Shown: positions 35,591 through 47,309 of the stretch, piece after piece
Position numbering within the stretch: the first letter of the stretch is position 1
Layout: every line of letters starts with the position of its first letter
Origin: Nymphaea colorata
Lineage: Eukaryota; Streptophyta; Magnoliopsida; Nymphaeales; Nymphaeaceae
Assembly (NCBI RefSeq): GCF_008831285.2
Contig: NC_045141.1
Span: 4,791,224-4,855,223 of the forward strand
Direction: 5' to 3'
Length of the DNA stretch: 64,000 nt
The notes under the pieces: generated by a model
Database searches by the model: none
Told to the model about the DNA's origin: nothing
What the model saw: only the letters and a program-made list of their open reading frames with translations
Made by a program: the position numbers and the translations under genes

Positions 35591-35739
35591 TTTGATGGGG
35601 AGCTCACAAGATTCATTAATTGATTTTTATCATCTTCGGATCTAACTCAAACCGTAAGTCTGATCCAAACTTTGAATCATGATGTCTTTTCATTGGATGA
35701 TTTAAAGGAGGAAATAGAAAAACGGAAGAAATAGTTGAA

Positions 35740-36030
35740 AACTGGCATAAAGAAAACATGATAGTGGAAATATACTAATGAAGTAAGGGCTATGTGGCCA
35801 TGAGAACGGTATTAATGTGATCAGCCATGTCATGGTTGTGCAAGATTAACAATTTTTTTTTTAAAAAGACACCATTTCTCGAAGAGAATCTATAAAAGGG
35901 GCTTTGATTTCTTATCATGGTTATGCAGGCACAGAATTACCACCAACAACTTCAGCTGGTATGGCTGCAGCCAGTTTGCCACCTTTTCCCATAAGCTTTC
36001 TTCTGTGTTGCTTCCTTACCTTGACTATAG
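35740..36030 (+). pseudogene. Orphan 5' end of a third LRR receptor gene
   Basis: 35740-35960 is a diverged copy of the family's 5' flank (CTCGAAGAGAATCTATAAAAGG matches the leader of the other copies). ATG 35961 begins a signal-peptide-like stretch (ISFLLCCFLTLTIV) comparable to FLLCFxSFTLIVV in copies 1 and 2. After about 23 codons, at 36030, the sequence switches to repeat X, so the rest of the gene is missing. Confidence 0.6.
35891..35898 (+). promoter_or_regulatory. TATA box of LRR receptor family 5' flank
   Basis: TATAAAAG lies 70 bases before the ATG at 35961. At the same place copies 1 and 2 read ATCTATACATAAA and ATCTACACATAAA, so only this copy keeps the consensus. Confidence 0.5.
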
Positions 36031-36040
36031 TGCACACATA

Positions 36041-37984
36041 TTGACATCCTTAGGTTGAAGCTTCCCCACTCCAACTGACATGTTTCACCATTATAAACAG
36101 GGGAAGAGTCCATTTGTGTGTGTCATGTGGATAGAGCTGTAAAACGAGTCGAGCCAACTCAAGCTCGACTCGAATTTGCTCTGTTAAGCTCAAGCTTAAC
36201 TCAAAAGTCATGATTATAAACAAGTCAAGTTCAAGTTTCATAAAATTGATTTGATTGAACTTGAGTAAACCATTATTCTAGGCCTTCTTTTGAAAATTTT
36301 CAAATTTAAAACCAAAAAAAGAAATCAGGTCAAATGGGGAGTCGGTGAATGAGCTTAAAAGAGTCATGCTCGAGCTGTGGCTTGGTCTATCGCATGGAGT
36401 TCAAGCTGACCTTGCATAGCTGAACTCAAACTTGAGCCAAGCTGAACGAGCTCGATTTTGACTCAGCCCCTATACAGCCCTACAAGTGTGTGCTGAAGTG
36501 GTGTGAGGTCCCTGTGTAGTGAGCTCACGGCATGAGCAAGTGTTACTGATTCACTTCTTAGTTTTAATTTTGACAGGATCACTCGTGTTGAATGGTTTGC
36601 CCCATCACAGTATCCGAGCCTTTTCGTGCTGAATGTTTAAACTATTGGGTGGCTTTTTCCCTCAAAAGGATATAATCAGATCATTCTCAAAGTGGTGATA
36701 ATTTATCCCTGTGGTGTACTTCCCTTCATCCAACTGACCTGAAAACAAAATGTAAACTTAATCGCCTGTTTGTTTGTGGAGATGTACTTGTTTGACAACA
36801 TATTATATTCTTGGAATTCCATCCATCTCATCCATCGGTTTGGGCTGGATTGGGTGTCTATAACGCTCCATCTAGGATAAGGTATCAGCGTACGCAAGAA
36901 CTTTGGTCCGATCCGTATTGGTATTTCAAAAATTTAATAAAATGCAAAAAGATAAAAGAGTTGAGTGTCACAGAAACATCCTCATATGCTGGATAAAAGT
37001 GTCTCAAAGGTGCATTTTGGGTCCATTCATCCATGAAAGCTATAATAGACTACCAAATTAAAGAGAAGACTTCCAATTGGGCAGATGCAGTGGCGATGTA
37101 ATGTTGTAGGCACATTGGCCCATCAAATTTACTTTATTTTCATATAAGTGCCCCTTAAAGATTGCAATTTAAACTTAGAGTGTTCATTAAAGGTTGAACT
37201 TTAAAGAAAATTTCTGACTCCACTCTGATATGGAGTGCTAACTTGTAATCAATTCCGTTTAAGGCTGACTGGGAATGCGATTAATCCCCTGAGGCTCTGC
37301 GTCAGGGTCCGCTTGGATTATGATTTCATTCCTCATTCTTTTGTATAGTCTCATCTGCTTCTTCCTACATCATACCTATTGTTTCCATCATTAAAATCGA
37401 AAGACTCAACCTGTACCAGGGCTTCCTCTCTTACAGAATACGTTTGGATTGTTCTTTTTCTCCTCTGATGAATTTGTGTTCTTGATCATTGCCCTCATCG
37501 TCTGATACTTGGAAACAACTAGGCCCATATATAGGAGACAAAAATTAAGAACTTTGCATGGAAACATTTCAATCAGTCTTTGTGATTTGAAATTTTGATT
37601 GTTTTCCTACATTCTTAAGTTTTCTAAACGTCATTTCTGTAGTGAAATAAAATGTGATCAGATTGGAGCTTTCAATCATCAAATTTCAAGGTCATGTACA
37701 TTTCGCATCATCCAGACTTTGCATATGACATCTAGCAATAAGAGATGGCATGAATAAACCAGCTAACGAACTGCATATCTTAAAAATTGACCTGGCAAAT
37801 TCTGCATAGCTTGAAGACATTCTTAATGACTTCTGTCAAAATTTTGTTCCTTTCTTCAACTGTTTAAAATTACCTGCTTTGACCAATTGATCAGTTGATT
37901 ACTAAGCCAAATAAGAAGTGAAACAGGATTTATCAAAAAGAGCTAGCATTTCTACTGTTAACTTTTAAGAAAATGAGTCTGGTG
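36041..37984 (+). repeat. Composite repeat X, plus-strand copy
   Basis: This is the reverse complement of 1-1691, with about 250 further bases shared with 10740-11010 and 30350-30570. It carries the family-b element at 36132-36482. No gene is seen, and the recurrent ORFs are repeat translations. Confidence 0.75.
36132..36482 (+). mobile_element. hAT-like non-autonomous element, family b
   Basis: It begins TAGAGCTGTAAAACGAGTCG and ends TACAGCCCTA, with flanking 8-mers CATGTGGA (36124-36131) and CAAGTGTG (36483-36490). Copies at 1276, 15411, 11664, 41311 and 45821 occupy the same position in X. Confidence 0.65.
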
Positions 37985-39250
37985 CTCATGAAAAGCAAGT
38001 GATATCGCTTGTTGTTTTCCACACTCGGTGTCTACGTCACGGCCGCAGATCACATCAACGAGACTTTTTCTAATTTGCAGGACTTCTTATTTCCACATCC
38101 AGCAATTTAGTTGGCACCCAAGATTACATCAGCAAGACTTTTTCTTCACAACCCTTAAAAACATATTTCCTTGCCAGTTTTCAACATATTCATATTTGTA
38201 GGACTTTTTCTTCACAAGTAGGACCTGAGATTAGCCAGCTAAAGCTTGATTCAACTAAAAAAACTTGAGCTTGAGCTCCGCTCAAACTTGAGTCAAGCTC
38301 TTTATAACATGATCAAGCTCGACTCGACTACTTAAAATCAAGCTCGAACTTGACTCGTTTAACCCATTTAACTCATTTGGGTGTTAGCTCGTGTAAGCAT
38401 TAACTCGTTTAACTCATGTAAGCATTAACTCATTTAAATCGTGTAAGCATTAACTCGTATAAGCTATGAAAATTTGTTTTTGCCCTCAAAGTTAAAACCA
38501 GTGATTCAGTGAACCGGTTTTGGCAAATATTATAGAGTACCAGTGTGAATCAAGTTTGAGTTTCAGGAACACAACTCATTTATACTCTACTCAACACGCA
38601 CCAGTATTCTATATAATATTACGAAAACCAGTTCACTGAATCACTGGTTTAAACTTTGAGGATAAAAACAAATTTTCGCAAGTTACACGAGTTAAACACT
38701 TACACGAAATAATGCTTACGCGACCTTAACACTTACATAAGTTACACATGAGTTAATGCTTATATGAGTTAACGCCTAAACAAGTTAAGTGAGTTAAACG
38801 AGTTGATGTTGAGCTCGATTTTGTGTAGTGGACTCGAGCTCGAGCTCAAGCTTGCTATAAGGAGTTTGACTCGAGCTCGACCTTGAGCACAAGATGTTTG
38901 AGCCGAGTCGAGCCGTCGTGCAGCCCTACCAACAGGCCCGGTCTACTAAATGCAGTGCAGGCTGTTCAATTGAAAAATCCAAAAGAAAAAAAGCTAAAAA
39001 ACTGGCAAGAAGATAAGAGAAGGCAAGAAGAGAAGAACATGACATTGGAAATATGTTGTTAAGGGTTGTGAAGAAAAAGTCTTGTTGATGTAATCTTGTG
39101 TGCCAAGCAAGGTGCTGGATGTGGAATTAAAAAAAGTCCCATTGATGTGATCTGCGGCGATCTGTGGTCGTGTCGTAGACACCGAGTGTGGAAAACAACA
39201 AGCGATATCACTTACTTTTCATGAGCACCGGACTTAGGACTCTTCCAACA
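37985..39250. repeat. Large inverted repeat with nested fold-back
   Basis: The left arm (about 37985-38215) is the reverse complement of the right arm (about 39000-39240). Both arms carry GACACCGAGTGTGGAAAAC, AACAAGCGATATCACTT and TCATGAGCACC. The arms are copies of the receptor-kinase upstream flank (compare 21180-21420). Between them, 38250-38930 is a family-b element that is itself a near-palindrome around CCAGTTCACTGAATCACTGG, ending GTGCAGCCCTA. A transcript across the locus could fold into a long hairpin. Confidence 0.75.
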
Positions 39251-39370
39251 ACTTGAACTTAACAAAAAAAACGCAAATATTTCTGGAAGAGAAAATACAA
39301 AAGCAGCTTGATAAAATGTTCAAGGCGATAAGATTATTTAAGTAAATACATTCCAGTTGCAAACCCTAAG

Positions 39371-39700
39371 TTCTCTTTCTTGGGGAGGGATGCTTTCCGT
39401 GTAAGGGTTCATAGTGAGGATGAACTCAGGGTAGTTTTTAGAAGGGGAGAATGGAAACTGGGTGGAAGAGTGATGGTTGGCAGCAGATGGGATCCAAGAT
39501 GCTCTTTATCGATTGAGGAGAATATGGGAGTGCCAATCTGGATTAGGGTTCCTAAATTGCCAGTATTTTTATGGAATCGATGCACTTTCCAAGCTATTTC
39601 CATAGCACTATAGGGAGAATCGATGGAAGATGACAGCCATACTCAATCGATGTCAAACTGAGGCAGGAAAAAGGGGAAACAGAGTCCACTACTAGGCGTC
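39371..39700 (+). pseudogene. LINE ORF1-like (DUF4283) fragment
   Basis: An open stretch of about 77 codons reads VVFRRGEWKLGGRVM then WIRVPKLPVFLWN, the conserved core of plant LINE ORF1 proteins (nucleic-acid binding). It ends at TAG 39611. The following DNA matches 26565-26612, then jumps at about 39656 to sequence equivalent to 27290, so about 0.65 kb is deleted relative to that fragment. Confidence 0.7.
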
Positions 39701-40740
39701 CGGTGTCATCCTTCATTACGAACAACCACAACCCCTTTCCATTGCAACAATAACGACTCTCACTCTTGCCTTCAAAATGTTAGTGTCTATTGTATGCCTG
39801 TGCTTAAAATCTGATAGTAATAAAGGCAAGAAAAGTAGCGCCGAGTGGTGATTGAAGGAGTAACGGTCGAAAAAAGGGGGCAGCAAAAGAAGCTCTGCAC
39901 ACCGGTTCTCAATGCATGGATTGAAATACATATAGAAAAAATATATATTATATATATATTTTTGTCAATTTTTGGAAAATTGAATGGAATAATATATATA
40001 TAAAAATTAATGATGAATTTTTTTTTATCTAGCTTGAATTAGTCGAGCTCGGTAAAGCTCTTCTCGAGATTGAAGCAGCAACATATGAGCCGACTTGATC
40101 TCGACTCCTCTTGTGAAACCCAAGAACTAGTCTCCATATATTCCAATACAAACAACGTACGCCCAGATGTTCCCTACCTTATTTTTGAAGCAATCAAACA
40201 TTCAATGCTGCCTCATGATCTGATCGTTGTGTCATAAGAACCGGTTTCTAAATCAAGTCGACAATGTATGCTGCCAATTTGGTGAACCGGCCAATTCAAT
40301 AATGTAAATGATTTCGATGCAAATCAGCAAAAAAAAAAAGGAAAAATGAATGGAAGAATATAAGAACTAATTAAGAATAAAAATATTTTTATATCTATTA
40401 AGAAATGCATAAGGAAACACCAGGTCGAGTTGACCACCAAACAGAAGGTCAAGAAGGGTATAGACGAAATTGACGATGATATCTGGTTTTGTTCTTTTTC
40501 CTTGTAGACCAATTCCTTCATGGAAGATAGGATGAAAAAGCAAAGAGGTGATGATAGCCAACTTTTCTATTCTCAAGCGATCCAAGAAGCTCGGTGGGCA
40601 AACCTCTGATCGGATACCAAAGGTCGTTCAGTTTTGAAATCTCTCCTATCCTAGACGTAAGATAGAAACCTTGAAACTCATCCGGGACAATTCCTTGGAT
40701 GAAGTTAACAATTATAATCTTGGGTACTAAGCTCTTATGA
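39701..40740. other. Intergenic, no supported gene
   Basis: AT-rich. A minus-strand open stretch at about 40520-40763 (IVPDEFQGFYLTSRIGEISKL) looks protein-like but matches no family I recognise. It could be a fragment of a host gene. Confidence 0.45.
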
Positions 40741-41505
40741 ATCTGATTTTTTTCCTCATCCAAAACTGACCAAACTCAGATTTCATAATTTGAATCTGAT
40801 CTAAATCCATTTTTTTCATCATAATCTGAATATGAAATCAGATGTCACAATAAGAATCCAACCCGAATCCTATTTTTATATTCATATATTAATTTGAATC
40901 TGAATCCCTATTTTGAACTGAATCTGGCTGATTTACAAACTGTTAAGAGCATTGAATATAGAATTTTTATTTAAATCAAGTCCCGTCTGGTTCTGATCGG
41001 ATACTTTCGTTATTGGAATGTGAATCTGAATTCAAATGGATATTTTTATGTAACTAAATCTAAATCCATTCAGATATTTATGCATATTTGAACCTAAATC
41101 TAATCGGATGTCATTTCTTAATTTCAAATCCTATCTGATTTTTTAGTTGATTAGTAAATTTCTTTTCTTCATGCAAATATTTTTGGAGCAGTTAGCTTGG
41201 ACAGTCAATTCAAATCAGACATATCGACTTAGGTTGATGCTTCCCCACTCCAACTGACATGTTTCACGATTATAAACAGGGGACGAGTCCATTTGTGTGT
41301 GTCAAGTGGATAGAGCTGTAAAACGAGTCAACTCAAGCTTGACTCAAATTTGCTCTGTTAAGCTCAAGCTTAACTCAAAACATGATTATAAACAAGTCAA
41401 ATTTGGGTTTCATAAAATTGATTTGATTGAACTTGAGTAAACCATTTATCTATGCATTGAAGAACTGACCTCAGAATGGTGACAATTTGTCCCTGTGGAA
41501 CTTGT
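40741..41505 (+). repeat. Composite repeat X, truncated copy
   Basis: A family-a word array (40741-41220), then the GCTTCCCCACTCCAACTGAC block and a family-b left end at 41311 after CAAGTGGA. The rest of family b is deleted, and X resumes with GTGACAATTTGTCCCTGTGG at about 41478. Confidence 0.6.
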
Positions 41506-42490
41506 CTTGCATAAGTTGTTCTTCCTCATGCTAAGTCAATAAATCGAATACCCAAGTTTCCCCCAGCACTCAAGTCAATGGTCTGCGTGCCAAATTACCC
41601 AAGTTTGAAAGAGGAAAAGATGCCCTTAAGATCTTCGATGAATCTCAACTCGGTGGTGTTCGTACGACGCGAACGGAGCAGGCTTCACGAATTTCTGCTT
41701 TGATAATAAGAATATCACCGTCAAGCTCTCCTCAGAGAAAACAGAGAAATAGCTCAAAGCACGCCCAAAAAAAAAACACCTCATTACAGTCCGACAGCCC
41801 CTAATTCTGTTTCCTCCCTCTTTCCTCCGCTGGTGACGCTCTTTTGCTGTCTTAAGTCAGAGAAGAAGCCAAAGCCTTTGAACTGAAGCAAATATGACTG
41901 CCTGAGTTTGTGACTCAGTGAAGGGTTGAGAGACCCTGCTGTCGAGCTGAACCTGTAGGCTGAGAACCGGAACTGCCAAGAGGAGATTTCTGGATCTGAT
42001 TCAAAAGGATCTGCAATGTCACTGACATCCGCAACAGAGAAATTCAGTCGACCCTAACAAATTTACTGGAGACGAAGGTGTATCAGGCTGCAGAGAGGAA
42101 GACCGGCACTGATTTGTTGTCTGAAGATTATTCCAATTTTAGCTGTCTGAAGAACCTCTCTACAAAATATTGAATTTTTTAGAGTCAACGGAAGGGAGCA
42201 GTCGATTTTCCTCTCTCATTTTACTCTGATACCACGAGAAAAGAGAAGAAAACAGAGAAAGCGTGAAAGATAAAGCTGGAGAGAAGTTATTTTTATTGAT
42301 TCCTTTGACCAACATATATAGTAAAACAAAAGGTTATGGCTTACAATATTTTTGGTATACATGATCATGATAATACACAATTTCTATCTCTAAAAAAGCT
42401 AAAGGCTGCTTCCCAATTACAATTTGGAAGAAATTAAATAAGGGCACATTGAATATTTCAATTTTTTTCTTAAAGTTGTCAGTGCCACAC
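41506..42490 (-). mobile_element. Possible 5' end of a minus-strand LTR retrotransposon
   Basis: CTCTGATACCAC at 42224-42235 is the reverse complement of GTGGTATCAGAG, the usual primer site for initiator tRNA-Met in plant LTR elements. On that reading, 42236 to about 42490 would be an LTR (minus strand starting near TGTGGCACTGACA) and 41506-42223 the leader. No gag ORF or second LTR is present, so the interpretation rests mainly on the primer site. Confidence 0.35.
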
Positions 42491-42699
42491 GACTTTCTTC
42501 CTCTTGCTATTATATGGTGAATGTCTCATCGATTTTAATTGGTCTAAAATTCTGTTTATGCTGAAATAGATAAATGTTCCTTTTTTTTTGGGTTCTCAAA
42601 AAAAAATGTAGTCTGCATAACAATAACAGATTTTGACAAGAGATCTGATCCCTTTTTTCTTGACACTTTGTTTATCACCCAGGATTTGCATGATTATCT

Positions 42700-42840
42700 T
42701 ACCTTAATTGGTCTGGCCTGCTCTCTATATATTGAGAGTCCATCTTCTCTCAAGAACATCAGAGAATGAATAAAGAGAGAGCTCCCTTGCCCGTGGATGT
42801 AGGCATCAAGATGCCCAACCACAGCCCGGTACATGCTTCA
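42700..42840 (+). repeat. Copia LTR 3'-end-like sequence
   Basis: GAATGAATAAAGAGAGAGCTC and CCCGTGGATGTAGGCATCAAG followed by CCAACCAC resemble the R/U5 end of Tork-type copia LTRs, where GTGGATGTAGGC..GCCGAACCACG is recurrent. No internal domain follows, so it would be a fragment. Confidence 0.35.
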
Positions 42841-42975
42841 GTTTTTTTTTTCCATGTTTTAACACTTCTTCCATAAGAGGCTGGTAGAGTGTGGATGCAT
42901 TTGCTTAGTTATATCTGCATTAGCATATGTGATATGTGGTTCTAATAGTTCATTCTCATGCCTGTGTGGTTGCAG

Positions 42976-43437
42976 TTTGCACACAGGAAGCAAGAGCTGC
43001 GGCCAGTGCCTCAGAGGAACAAGCCCAAGGTATGGTTTAAGGAAACACTGTTGTTACTGGACCTACTGAAGCATGATAACCATTCATACTTCGTGACAAA
43101 TTATGAAACCGGTGATGTTTTCAAAGAATTGATTCGTGCCTTCTGCATTTGGGCAGGTCAGCAGACCTAAGGTGAGCACTCAAGGATTAAGCACACCTGA
43201 GGGAGTGATGCCAAGCGAAGAGGAAAAGAAGATAATGCCTCAGACGGAGGAATTCGAGGCCATGGTGGACACGGTTATCAATCCCAATGCTGATGTGGCC
43301 TGCAACATGCAAAGGCTACCCGTCTTTGTGGCTCTAACGGATCCCACTCGAAGGGAGTTTGGCTTAAAGGAGAATCCGAGCCTATCAGGAACATTAGCTA
43401 GACCACATCGCCTTACCAACTCAAACTCCTCTTTTGA
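42976..43437 (+). CDS. Unrecognised coding-like exons (gene or gene fragment)
   Basis: Exon-like segment 42976-43029 lies between TTGCAG and a GTATGG donor and reads FAHRKQELRPVPQRNKPK. A second segment starts after GGGCAG (43157) and continues in the same phase as VSRPKVSTQG, then EEEKKIMPQTEEFEAMVD, DVACNMQRLPVFVALTDPTR and REFGLKENPSLSG before losing coding character near 43440 (ORF stop 43564). The basic, then acidic, then hydrophobic composition and the splice phase suggest a real exon pair. I do not recognise the family, and no start codon or further exons are clear. It may be an eroded host gene or part of a retroelement. Confidence 0.35.
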
Positions 43438-43739
43438 GTCTCACCACCCTTCCTTCCTTTCTCTTATACGTTTTTGTATTCCTTATTGTTTTACAATTTT
43501 GCAAAATCATTTACAATTTGTCACAAAATTATATGTTCTCTCTCTCTTTCTACCTCTTATCTAGATACCATGCCTTTCCATGTAAGGTAAGCAAAAGAAT
43601 TGGAACTGCCCTCGTCATTCACTTGGTAAAGATGGATACACTTTAAATGTCATTTTCCATCCAGATCGCATGTCTAATTGAACCGTTAAAAAAAAGCAAA
43701 CAGATATGAGAAAAAAATTAATCTCTGATTAAGAAATAA

Positions 43740-45960
43740 CATCGACTGGATTCAGATTCAGATTCTGATGTATATAAGTATCGGATCAGTTAGGATTTAG
43801 TTCAGATTTAGTTTTATGTAATTACTCACATCCAAAAGGCCACAACCCAAATATGGAACCATTTCTCAATGTTCACAAGGTCCAGCATGCTGGTACATAT
43901 GCAATTTTGGGTATTGCTGGGCCGCTGGCAAAAGTTGAAGTTATTCGGCTACCTGCTCATTCAGAACAACGTGAACAGTTGTCACCCATACCCGTGGAGA
44001 AGTTGGGAGACTCGAGAGAGTGACTGACCTTGTTTTTCTTGAAAATGGATGGACCCAATAAAAAAATAAAATGAAAAATATTTGAAATAAAATATATTAT
44101 TAACCGTCTGTCGTTTTCGAGCTGTGACACAAGTGAAAAAAAGTCATATCCAAATTTGAATCTGAAATCAGATTCCACAATCTGAATCTGACCCGAATGT
44201 AATTTTTTTCCTCATCCAAAATCAGATTTCATAATTTGAATCTGATCTAAATCCATTTTTTTCTCATCCTAATCTGATCAGAATCCGATCTGAATCCTAT
44301 TTTTATATTTGAATCTGAATCCACAATTTTGAACTGAATCTCACTTATTTACAAAATAAAAGAGCATTAAATATAGAATATTTTTTAAAACTAAGTCCGA
44401 TCTGGATCTGATTGGATATTTTTGTGTTTCTGAATCTGAATCAATTGGACATTTTGTATAACTGAATCCGTATCGGATTGGATATTTATGCATATTTGAA
44501 TTCACTTTGGTTATCATGAGTTCAGTGTACCCTCCCAGATTTTGAGAAATGTAAATTAACTTACTCTTTGGCAGTCAAGAAAAAGAAAAAGAAAATCACT
44601 TTGGCCCCTTCAAAAATTTTTAAAAACAAAATGGCTTTAGTGACAGCTGTTGGAGTGTTGAGTCTGATCCATACTTGATAGCCTTCCCTAATTTCTGTAA
44701 GGGTATTTATGTAATTTTTATTTTGTGGAAATAGCTTTGTTCAGTGTTTGAGCTTGTACTTTGTAATTTTTTCTGATAGTGGAAATAGCTTTGTGTGGAC
44801 GTAAAAAAACGTTGTTTTCAAACCACGTAAAATCTTTGCGTGTTCTTACTATGTCTTCCTTTTCTTCTGATTTGATTTTCTTGCTGTGTTAAGAAAGTGA
44901 GAGAGAAAGAGAGAGCCAAGTTTCTAACAACAGTTGGTCCTAGAGTGTTTGTTGGCCATCTTCTGAAGGAAAGCAATGGTACTGCAACTGAAAGATCAGC
45001 TGCTCGGAATGATCTGTTGGTGATGATCATGGAGATAGGGCTGTCATGTTCAAGGGAGTCTACAATTATAAGAATGGACATGAAGGAGGTAGACCAGACT
45101 TAAAAGGATACGAACAAAAGGCTTCTTCTTTTGAACTATGACAAAAAATAAACAAATTCTTTTTTATTTTTCTAAAATAAATAGGGTTGTTTAAATATTT
45201 TTGCCCTGGCTCATTTCTTTTCCCAATGCCTTGTCAGAAAAACTTTCTTTGTTTCATCCCCATCCTCATCCTCATCCAAAATCAGATTTCATTATTTGAA
45301 TCTGATCTAAATCCATTTTTTTCTCATCCTAATCTGAATCTGAAATCAGATGTCGCATTCAGAATCTGACCCAAATCCTATTTTTATATTTGAATCTGAA
45401 TCCAAAACTTTGAACTCAATCTGGCTGATTTACGAAACATAAAAGCATGGAATATAGAATTTTATTTAAAACTAATTCCGATCTGGGTCTGATTGGATAT
45501 TTTTTGTGTATCTGAATCTGAAATCTGATTTCAAATGGATATATTTTTGTATAACTGAATCCGTATCCGGTCAGATATTTTATGAATATTTGAATCTGAA
45601 TCTAATTGGATGTCATTTCTTAATTTCAAATCCTATCTGATTTTTTTTTAATTGATTAGTAAAATTTCTTTTCTTCTTCCAAATTTTTTGGGAGCAGTTT
45701 GCTTGGATATCCATTACAAATCAAACATGTTGACATCCTTAGGTCAAAGCTTGCCCACCCCAGCTGACATGTTCACCATTATAAATAGGGGACGAGTCCA
45801 TTTGTGTGTGTCAAGTGGATAGAGTTGTAAAACGAGTCAAGCCAACTCAAAGCTCGACTCGACTTTGCTGTGTTAAGCCTCGAGCTTAACCTCAAAACTC
45901 GTGATTATAAAATACTTCGAGTTCCAAGTCACATAAACTTGATTTTATTAAATACAAATA
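43740..45960 (+). repeat. Composite repeat X, two partial copies around a kinase fragment
   Basis: 43860-44520 repeats the GCATGCTGG/GACTGACCTTG module and a family-a array. 45250-45960 repeats the family-a array, the TATAAATA block (45780) and a family-b left end (about 45821, after CAAGTGGA). The 44530-45240 interval is foreign and carries a receptor-kinase remnant. Confidence 0.6.
44955..45140 (+). pseudogene. LRR receptor kinase C-terminal fragment
   Basis: The translation LLVMIMEIGLSCSRES..RMDMKEV matches the last part of copy 1 (LVTIMETGLSCSRKSPTERMDMKEVV, about 25330-25400). The DNA match continues past the stop into GACAAAAA(A)TAAAC(C)AA. A two-base loss in the final helix shifts the frame, giving TAA at 45101. 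The rest of the kinase is absent. The fragment lies 20 kb from copy 1, between two pieces of repeat X. Confidence 0.75.
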
Positions 45961-46445
45961 ACACTATATATAATATTATTTAATCATAGTTACAAATAAC
46001 ATCACAGAGTTTTAAATGGCAACGTTATTCTCGAGTATAATACGACGATCTTGAAAAAAATAAAAAAAATGAGAAAAATACGGTAAATTTTTAAAAACTA
46101 AAAATGAGCAAGAAATAAAATAAGTTAGAAACTAGTAACACAAACACGAAAAGATAAGCAGATTTGCGAACAATAAAAAATTTAAAATGAAAAAAAAAAA
46201 CAGTTTGGCATTAAAAAAACTGAAAAAATGAAGAAAGTGAAAAAATGAAAAAAAAAAACATTAAAAACAGGTTAAAAAGTATTTTTCCCTTTTTAAACGT
46301 TTTTTTCAAAAAAAATGTTGTTTTTTAAAGTTTTAAACTTATTGCATTTTTTTTAGTTCTTTTTTTTTAAAAAACGCATTTTCCTATGATTGTGATAATA
46401 TAATATATATAAATATAATATATATATAATATACTATAAATATAT

Positions 46446-46479
<34 letters not shown>

Positions 46480-46570
46480 CACACACACACACACGTAACA
46501 TACAACACATACGTATATATATAGAGTTTTAAATTATGATTATCTACCAAAGTTTCTTATTAGCTAATCT
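45961..46570. repeat. A-rich tract with AT, GA and AC microsatellites
   Basis: A/AAAAT-rich sequence to about 46385, TATA-rich to 46448, a GA run at 46449-46478 and an AC run at 46479-46495. No gene is seen. Confidence 0.85.
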
Positions 46571-47010
46571 CGATTGTATGACACTTGCAGGCCAGTAGGG
46601 AATAATTTTGAGGGGTTTGTATCTTTTGTTATTATATTGTCTTTCTGGAGTCCTGGGATTGGAGTTGGGAGTAGGAATGTTAATGTGTTAAATCAAATAG
46701 GATACATCTTGAACATAATCTGTTTTTTTTTTAGATATTAACATATCCATATGCAGATTCTGATTCGAATACAAACAATGGCATCTAAAATCCAATATCA
46801 CAATCTGAATTGGAATTTTTGAATCAATCTGGCTGATTTTCAAAATGTAAAGAGCATTTGAATATAAGATTTTTATTTAAACTTAAATCCAATCCATATC
46901 TGAATCTGAATCCGAATCCAGTTGGATATATATGTACATCCAAATTGAATCAGGATCCAGTCAGATGTCGTTTCTTTAAACCCGAATCCGATGCAATTTC
47001 TTAATTGGCT
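46571..47010. repeat. Duplicate of 30765-31160 with family-a array
   Basis: GTATGACACTTGCAGGCCAG to CCTGGGATTGGAGTTGGGAG, then a degenerate TAGGAATGTTAATG terminus and a word array, in the same order as at 30765-31160. Confidence 0.6.
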
Positions 47011-47309
47011 TGCATCAGCTAACTTATCTTCCACAGGTATATATGATTGTGATATTTTTAGAGTCTTATGTGAAATAATTGCTTCTTTGTGTGCTTTAGC
47101 TTATGGATGCTGGATTTTGTCATTCCAGTAACATAGGATCCAAATACTAGAATCTGTATGTGATGGTCAGATCAACTCAGTGATTAATTATCATCTATAA
47201 TCTCTATGACCAATCTCCAGGTTTGATTACTCGCTTGAAGCAAGATATGAGCATCAGAAGTATATGTGAAGCATATTAATTGCGTGATTGAATTTTTATA
47301 CTCATGGAC
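47011..47309. other. Intergenic, no supported gene
   Basis: I see nothing beyond splice-like TTCCACAG and AT-rich DNA. Confidence 0.5.
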
